Origin: Mauremys mutica
Lineage: Eukaryota > Chordata > Testudines > Geoemydidae
Length of the DNA: 64,000 bases
Assembly (NCBI RefSeq): GCF_020497125.1
Contig: NC_059077.1
Coordinates: forward strand, 27,851,340 to 27,915,339
Direction of reading: 5' to 3'
Below the pieces are notes generated by a model that searched no databases, was not told the origin of the DNA, and worked only from the letters and a program-made list of their open reading frames with translations. Positions 58,887 through 64,000 of this stretch are shown here, piece by piece; positions within the stretch are counted from its first letter, which is position 1, and each line of letters starts with the position of its first letter. A program made the position numbers and the translations under genes.

Positions 58887-59230
58887 CAAAAAGAACAGGA
58901 GTACTTGTGGCACCTTAGAGAATAACAAATTTATAAGCTATCGTGGGCTACTGCTCACATCTTCGGATGCACAGAATGGAACACACAAACAGAAGATATT
59001 TATACATACAGAGAACATGAAAAGGTGGAAGTACACATACCAACTTCCACCTTTTCATGTTCTCTGTATGTATAAATATCTTCTGTCTGTGTGTTCCATT
59101 CTATGCATCCAAAGAAGTGAGCTGTAGCCCACAAAAGCTTATGCTGAAATAAATTTGTTAGTCTCTAAGGTGCCATAAGTACTCCTGTTCTTTTTGCGGA
59201 TACAGACTAACACGGCTACTCTGAAACCTG
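58887..59230 (+). mobile_element. Large palindromic Penelope-type repeat with 13-bp target duplication
   Basis: Arms of about 150 bp (58887-59035 and about 59041-59196) are inverted copies around a short centre 'tacacatacc'. The right side continues 'cggatacagactaacacggctactctgaaacctg' to 59230. TCATTATAATCTT (58874-58886) and TCATTATAGTCTT (59231-59243) are the flanking duplication. The right arm contains 'aagaagtgagctgtagcccacaaaagcttatgctg', a hammerhead-like layout with core bases decayed. Confidence 0.8.
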
Positions 59231-59243
59231 TCATTATAGTCTT

Positions 59244-59979
59244 GTTTACTTACAGCTTAGAAACACTCAAAAGGGCACTCTCAACTGTCTTGATAGTAGG
59301 TAAGAGACCTCCAACATGAAGTTCTCATAGAAGGGATGGATTGTGGAAATCCTGAATGATCCCCAATGTACCAGAAACATGGACTCTTTGACCCACTGAC
59401 ACAGACTTGTTTCTTTGTCTTCTATCTACAACATGTAACAGTTGAGTGCAGTTCTCATACAGCTTCCCTTAAAATAAAAATGTATCCTTTTTTGTGGTTG
59501 TTGCATCTCATAATTCATTGACAATTATATTGATGGCCTATGTGACTCAATTAGATTGGCCCAAGTTTCATAACTGCATATGCAAAAAAAGCATTTTTAC
59601 AGTTGTGCACTAAATTATCAGGTTTGTGTGTGCAATCAGAATAATTGTGAGTGATGACTATACTCATGCATTTTCGGAGCATAGAACTGCCTATTCACAA
59701 TTCTGAAAGTCTGAGCCTTAATGTTCTTCTTTGGGTAAAGGACAGGTACTATTTTTATGGACCCATTACGGTAATTTGTAGTTTATGAATTGTTTTTAAA
59801 TCTCTACCAGACATATAGAGACAACATAGACAGTGTTCTGCAATCACATCCATATTTGTTATTATATTTAACAGAGACACAGACAGAAAAGCCACAAAAC
59901 CCAAAAGTTTCACAGAAATATAGAGTATCGGACTTTAAGTGACAAGTGAAAGTCTCTTGTCTGGGCTAATCCTCTAGAC
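59244..59979. other. Intergenic, possibly more of the gypsy relic
   Basis: The minus strand at about 59300-59470 gives fragments such as 'MFLVHWGSFRISTIHPFYEN' that might be gypsy protease or gag remnants. This is too weak to call. Confidence 0.3.
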
Positions 59980-60160
59980 CAGTGGTACCCAAACTTGTTC
60001 TGCCGCTTGTGCAGGGAAAGCCCCTGGTGGGCCGAGCTGGTTTGTTTACCTGCCGCGTCTGCAGGTTCTGCCGATCGCTGCTACCAGTGGCCGTGGTTCG
60101 CTACTCCAGGCCAATGGGAGCTGCTGGAAGTGGCACACGCCGAGGGACATACTGGCTGCC
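59980..60160. mobile_element. hAT 5' end fragment
   Basis: It starts CAGTGGTACCCAAACTTGTTC after 'ctctagac' and has the CpG-rich body of a hAT element. The right end is missing. Confidence 0.5.
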
Positions 60161-61989
60161 ATTTCATAAAGGATATAAAAGATCTGTCTTTGAATCCATA
60201 TTTATAGTATCTTCACATAGAAAGCAAGCTGATAGTCTCTCTACCAACATGGGCTTTTCCTTTGATGAGGATGAGAGAGGAATCCACTTTGAGTCTCTGA
60301 CCTCAGGTCATCACCACAATGGCCATTTGCTTTGGAATTAGCCTTTTCTGTTAAAGTCCTGAAGTCCTTCATTAGCATTCCACAAGATTTATTTGATGGG
60401 TTATTTAGTCAACCGGGTATACATCATGTAAATATTTGCTGTTACATTATAACAGGAACAGATAAGTGAAAACAATACAAGTTACATTACACTAGTTTTA
60501 ATTATGCTTAAACATCTGAATGCACACATATATTTAACTCTTTGGTCTATACTAACACACAAGTGAATTGGTCTGGGATTCTGACCTGAGCTGGCACCTG
60601 GTTTGCCAGCATCACACTCACATTCCAAATATTTCCTAACTCCCATTTTTCTGATTCAACGGAGCAAAAAGCCAAACATGTCAATAAGGAACTAACCCAA
60701 TTAAAAAGTAAACCGGAGAGAAGCAATTTTATGAGCATAGACAGTTCCTCCTTTTCCTAATCAACTTCCAGTGTCCCCTTTTGGCGTATAAAACTAATCT
60801 AAACAAGGCCAATCTTTAGTACATGATTTGGCCTTTCAGTTTACAGACTAGGCCAAAGTCTCCCTAAGTAAAGAGAGACAGGAATATACAGTTGTGGCAA
60901 TGCCATATTTTGGCTCTTCTATTTGATGGCAGAAACAAAGCTGACCTGTTATAATCTCAATGGCAGGTACTTACATGTTGGTATATGTGTTTTCTTCCAC
61001 CTACTCAGAAAAACAGCCAGTCTTTAAAAAAAAAAAAAGAGAGAGAAAATAAAGCCACTGTGCAGTTCTTGCCCTATTTATATCCTCAGTTTTGTTAACA
61101 GGAAACACTGGCCAGACAACTGTCATCTAATTCCCACAAACAGTAACACCTGCATAGGACACAACTATTATTAAACAAACAAACAAACAATATTATCCCT
61201 CAGAATCAGCAGTGAAGCAGTTGGAATTGGGGCAATGCTTAGTTTAAAATCTGAAAAATTCTGCCTTTTAGTCATTCTGCCTTCAGTTTAAGTCAATGTT
61301 GCTTACAATTATTTTAATGCCAAGAACCATTTTACACCAGGTCTGGACTGCAACCTGATTTATAAACAATTAACCGATTCTAGTGGAGATGCTCTTCAAA
61401 GGCCTTGAAGCTGCATAGTGGGAAGGAGAGCAGCATTTAAGTGTGGATGATAGGAGTCAGTGGAATGATATTCACCCACCTCCTCAGCATCCCTGTTCCC
61501 GAGAGATTTTTGTTTGTTTACATTCTATCCCCCCTGGTGAATAAAAACTTTCCAAACGTGACCCAGCTGCTGTGCCACCTCTGAGACATGAGCTACCCCC
61601 TTTGGATTCATGTGTTAACTCTGAAGCCTAATGGCGACAACTTCTGTTTTACTATGAAACATTTTGCCGTTGACCCCAGAGAAACGAGACAATTCTACCA
61701 AGCTGGGTACGACTCTGCCACTCACACCCGCCCCAGCCTAAATCCTACCTGCTAGGGCCAGCCCCTTCTGGGGGTGAACGTGGGACACACCTAGCAACGA
61801 CCTGACCCCACCCCAGCTGCTGGGCGGGGGGGACTAAGGAACAAGAGCGACCGGTCCTGCCGCGGGTAAGAAGAGTAGCGGCAGGGCGGAGAACAAGGGG
61901 TTAAACCCCGTTCACGCAGGGGGCGGCGCCCTGTCCAGAGAGCGACCGAAGAGACTCGCAAACGGAGAAAGACTGAAAGTGACGCCATG
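60161..61989. other. Intergenic up to the RIMOC1 promoter
   Basis: AT-rich until about 61700, with an A-run at 61025-61037 and an AAAC run at about 61175-61188; GC-rich afterwards. No gene. Confidence 0.45.
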
Positions 61990-62112
61990 ACATACGCTCT
62001 CCCTATGGCACATGCGCAGAGACTGTTCCCCCCCCCCCCCGCCTAGTTGGCTGGTCGCGTCACTCCCATGACAGCGCATGCGTGTTCACCCGCTGGTCCC
62101 GCCCCCCCCCGT

Positions 62113-62122
62113 GTCACGTGAT
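62113..62122. promoter_or_regulatory. CLEAR/E-box-like GTCACGTGAT, copy 1
   Basis: A 10-bp CACGTG E-box with flanks close to the CLEAR motif (GTCACGTGAC) bound by TFEB/MITF/USF factors. It lies 85 bp upstream of the RIMOC1 ATG. Confidence 0.5.
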
Positions 62123-62168
62123 TTTGGCGGCGGGGTCGGCGATGAGGTCAGGTGAGAAGGCAGGTCGC

Positions 62169-62178
62169 GTCACGTGAT
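62169..62178. promoter_or_regulatory. CLEAR/E-box-like GTCACGTGAT, copy 2
   Basis: An identical 10-mer 56 bp downstream of the first copy and 29 bp before the start codon, probably inside the 5' UTR or core promoter. Confidence 0.5.
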
Positions 62179-62206
62179 CCTGGAGGCGGTTGTAGTGGTT
62201 GCCGTG

Positions 62207-62294
62207 ATGGCTGGTGCGGCGGTGGTTGCGCTGCGACAGCGGCTGGCGGGGCTGGGGCGGAGGCTGGAACGGCTGAGAGGAGCGGGCGGCGATG
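62207..62294 (+). CDS. RIMOC1: RIMOC1 (C5orf51) coding exon 1
   Basis: The first ATG in frame (GCCGTGATGG, G at -3 and +4) opens 29 codons beginning MAGAAVVALRQRLAGLGRRL and ending AGGD, then a GTGAGC donor after one extra base. The N-terminus is Ala/Arg/Leu-rich and poorly conserved, but the splice phase joins exactly to exon 2 to give GGDDAFLVKGA, which parallels human GEDDHFLIRAS. The product belongs to a small vertebrate family reported as an interactor of the MON1-CCZ1 exchange factor and RAB7A, acting in late endosome and mitophagy trafficking. It lies head to head with OXCT1 some 40 kb away, as in human. The exon is embedded in a GC-rich promoter; an in-frame GTG upstream is unlikely to be used. 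Confidence 0.85.
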
Positions 62295-62804
62295 GTGAGC
62301 GGGGGCAGCTGGCGGGTCCCCCCGGCCAGCCGAGCCCTGCTCCGTCCGTGGGGCAGCCTCGCGAGAGCTCGGCAGCGGCTTCCTCATGTTCCCGCCGAGC
62401 CGCCGCCTGCTGTCACTGTGGCCAGGGCCAGGGACTCTTTCCAGTAAAAGTAGAATCCTAGTGTGTAGCCTTTTCGTAAAGCATCCGCCCGTGAGCGTAA
62501 AAAAGCGGGGGTTCACACTTCGGTACCAAAGCAGTCGGCTGTCAAGGAAACGCGCCTCTGGCTTGTTTCAGGGTTTTACTACTCAGCTGTTTGAGGGAAC
62601 TAAAACTAAACGTTTTCGAGGGTAGGTTTTCCCTGCACTGAGCCAGTGTTTCTATTACTGCAGATACTGTCATGATGGCTGCTGCAAATGTGTAATGACA
62701 AAGTCAGGCAAGCCAGGCTGCTGAAAGACACTGAGGCTGATTGTAGGTTATTACCAGACATTTTTCTGGCTTTCTAAAGGTCTTTTCCCCCCACCCTCTT
62801 ACAG
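62295..62804 (+). other. RIMOC1: RIMOC1 intron 1
   Basis: 510 bp with canonical GT...AG ends and a T/C-rich 3' end. No repeat seen. Confidence 0.8.
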
Positions 62805-62911
62805 ATGCTTTTCTAGTGAAGGGTGCCATTTCTCTGGAGAAGCTGAAAGATCTTTGTAAAGAAGATAAAGAAACTGTAAATCCTTCAAATCTTTTGCAGC
62901 TTTATACACAG
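62805..62911 (+). CDS. RIMOC1: RIMOC1 coding exon 2
   Basis: A pyrimidine-rich tract with CTTACAG precedes the exon, and a GTATGG donor follows. The 107 bp finish an Asp codon and encode 35 residues: AFLVKGAISLEKLKDLCKED and then KETVNPSNLLQLYTQ. The human protein has ALEKLKLLCGEEKE-NPSNLLELYTQ at the same place (from memory), so identity is clear. The peptide looks helical and soluble, with no signal peptide or membrane span. Exon end is in phase 0, matching exon 3. Confidence 0.95.
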
Positions 62912-63360
62912 GTATGGTATTTAAAAGAGATATGCTTTAAGAAACAGTTAAATTTATAATTAAAATTAAAGAAAAGGTGGCATAGCATGAAAGGATTCCT
63001 CAATGTTCTTAGATACCTGTAGTGTATTTTGCGGTGGTTGCAAGCATTTTCTGAAAATTCAGGTCACCTTATGCTCTGGATCAGAGACGAGCCAGAATTA
63101 ATGGGAGTTGCACCAGTGTTAGAGGAGGACAACATTGACTCCTGTATCTATTATGTAGATTGAAATTATTGTAAGAATTTTAACTTTGTGATTTGTGAAC
63201 TCTAGAGTGAGTTTTTCTAAATTAAATGTTATTACAAAATAATTAACTTTAAAACCATAACATTAACAAGCTCATATTTTACTATATATAATGTTTAATG
63301 AATTTGTTCAGTGTTTTGTTTATAGTATGTTTTTATGCCTTGTGTCTTCCCTTTTTATAG
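62912..63360 (+). other. RIMOC1: RIMOC1 intron 2
   Basis: 449 bp, AT-rich, GT...AG. A short 'gccagaattaatgggagttgcaccagtg' repeat remnant lies near 63090. Confidence 0.8.
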
Positions 63361-63507
63361 ATAGTCTTAGACATCACATATTTTGAGGAGAACCAACTTG
63401 CAGATGAAGATTTTCCAGAAGATTCTTCCTTACAGAGAGTTAAAGAACTTATCAGTATTCTTTCAGAACCAGAGGTTCTAGTTAAAGAAAGCAACGTGCA
63501 TCAAGAT
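63361..63507 (+). CDS. RIMOC1: RIMOC1 coding exon 3
   Basis: After CTTTTTATAG the exon encodes 49 residues starting IVLDITYFEENQLADEDFPE and continuing with DSSLQRVKELISILSEPEVL, ending at NVHQD before a GTGAGT donor. Human C5orf51 carries ILDMTYFEENKLVDEDFPEDSS-KVKELISFLSEPE, so the orthology is firm. The acidic DEDFPED turn is the most conserved part. The next exon is outside the window or in the last 500 bp, where I see only repeat sequence. Confidence 0.95.
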
Positions 63508-63717
63508 GTGAGTACTGAATTATGGCAAATGACCTTATTTCAAATGGTTGGGGGTTTTAATAGAGAATGACACTTATTTTTAATTTTGATGGGTAAACCA
63601 CAAAATATTCTGAGGTCTCTTTAAAAGGTTCTGATTCTTATCTGTCTATTATGCAAGGCACTGCATTTAGCTGTATGGAGTGGAAATCCATCAACTTCAT
63701 GAAAAAACTCATACAGA

Positions 63718-63762
63718 TACTAGTCTCTAAGGTGCCACAAGTACTCCTGTTCTTTTTGTGTA
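63718..63762 (+). repeat. Penelope-type repeat end fragment
   Basis: 'agtctctaaggtgccacaagtactcctgttctttttgtg' is the same 3' segment as in the 58.9-kb copy. It lies in RIMOC1 intron 3. Confidence 0.65.
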
Positions 63763-63870
63763 TAAGCACTGATTCTTGAATGATGGTCTACAGACCATTT
63801 TTAGAAGCAGGTCACTAGACTCTCACAGTGGTGGTTCTTGCTAGTTGTAGTTCAGTCCAGAACTCACTTA

Positions 63871-64000
63871 GGCCTGGTCTACACTAGGACTTTAAATCGA
63901 ATTTAGCAGCGTTAATTCGAATTAACCGCTCAACCGTCCACACCAGGAAGCCGTTTAATTCGACCTAGAGGGCTCTTTAGTTCGAATTCGGTACTCCACC
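63871..64000. mobile_element. Harbinger-type element, left end only
   Basis: GGCCTGGTCTACACTA matches the termini of the Harbinger family at 14.96 kb, followed by 'ttaaatcgaatt', 'gttaattcgaattaa' and similar TTCGAA palindromes. It runs out of the window. Confidence 0.6.

Larger units (their letters stand above)
61990..62300 (+). promoter_or_regulatory. RIMOC1: GC-rich RIMOC1 promoter with NRF1-like site
   Basis: The sequence is GC- and CpG-rich, with long C-runs and no TATA box. It contains GCGCATGCGT (62074-62083), close to the palindromic NRF1 consensus, and CATGCGCA near 62008 as a half site. It runs into RIMOC1 exon 1. The GC-rich flank begins near 61800. Confidence 0.6.

Overview
This is a vertebrate nuclear window, most likely from a turtle. 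Two conserved head-to-head genes frame it. On the left is the minus-strand 5' part of OXCT1, the mitochondrial ketone-body CoA transferase: three coding exons at 22292-22185, 20412-20304 and 11343-11253, so everything from 1 to about 22.3 kb is OXCT1 intron or promoter. On the right is the plus-strand 5' part of RIMOC1 (C5orf51): exons at 62207-62294, 62805-62911 and 63361-63507. OXCT1-RIMOC1 adjacency is also the human chromosome 5p13 arrangement. The turtle assignment is an inference from the mix of transposons (CR1, Penelope-type foldback repeats, DIRS, IN-before-RT gypsy, Harbinger and hAT families, MIR-like SINE). It has not been tested by a search.

The two introns and the roughly 40 kb between the genes are an archaeology of nested transposons. 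From left to right: a Penelope-like reverse-transcriptase fragment (1-528); three related 0.1-0.35 kb repeat units (3.0-4.4 kb); two Harbinger-type MITEs (9.8 and 10.5 kb); a solo LTR with 4-bp target duplication (12267-12959); a foldback repeat with 14-bp duplication (14624-14817); a decayed 4.2-kb Harbinger transposon interrupted by another insertion (14961-19168); the OXCT1 CpG-island promoter (about 21.9-22.6 kb); and a hAT-type element (25377-26027).

The centre (27.5-36.5 kb) holds the clearest active-looking element. It is a 6786-bp LTR retrotransposon on the minus strand with an uninterrupted 1504-codon gag-protease-integrase-RT-RNase H reading frame, LTRs differing at three positions, and a perfect 5-bp target duplication. 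Its integrase lies before the reverse transcriptase, the order known from Gmr1-like Ty3/gypsy elements. It sits inside an older DIRS-type tyrosine-recombinase retrotransposon relic whose RT region is missing.

Further right is a 3.9-kb Harbinger transposon (43833-47748) with an intact HARBI1-like transposase and a convergent Myb/SANT-like partner carrying a stop at codon 7. It is inserted in a Penelope-type repeat that has its own 15-bp duplication. After it come a hAT MITE (49.3 kb), a non-LTR retrotransposon copy with twin-priming 5' inversion and 10-bp duplication (50778-52619), another hAT MITE (54.1 kb), a solo LTR (55132-55893), a CR1 3' end (56.35-56.9 kb), a rotted gypsy RT (57.6-58.5 kb) and a large palindromic repeat (58887-59230). 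The RIMOC1 promoter is GC-rich and carries paired GTCACGTGAT boxes and an NRF1-like site.

No bacterial features, CRISPR arrays, rRNA or functional tRNA genes were seen.
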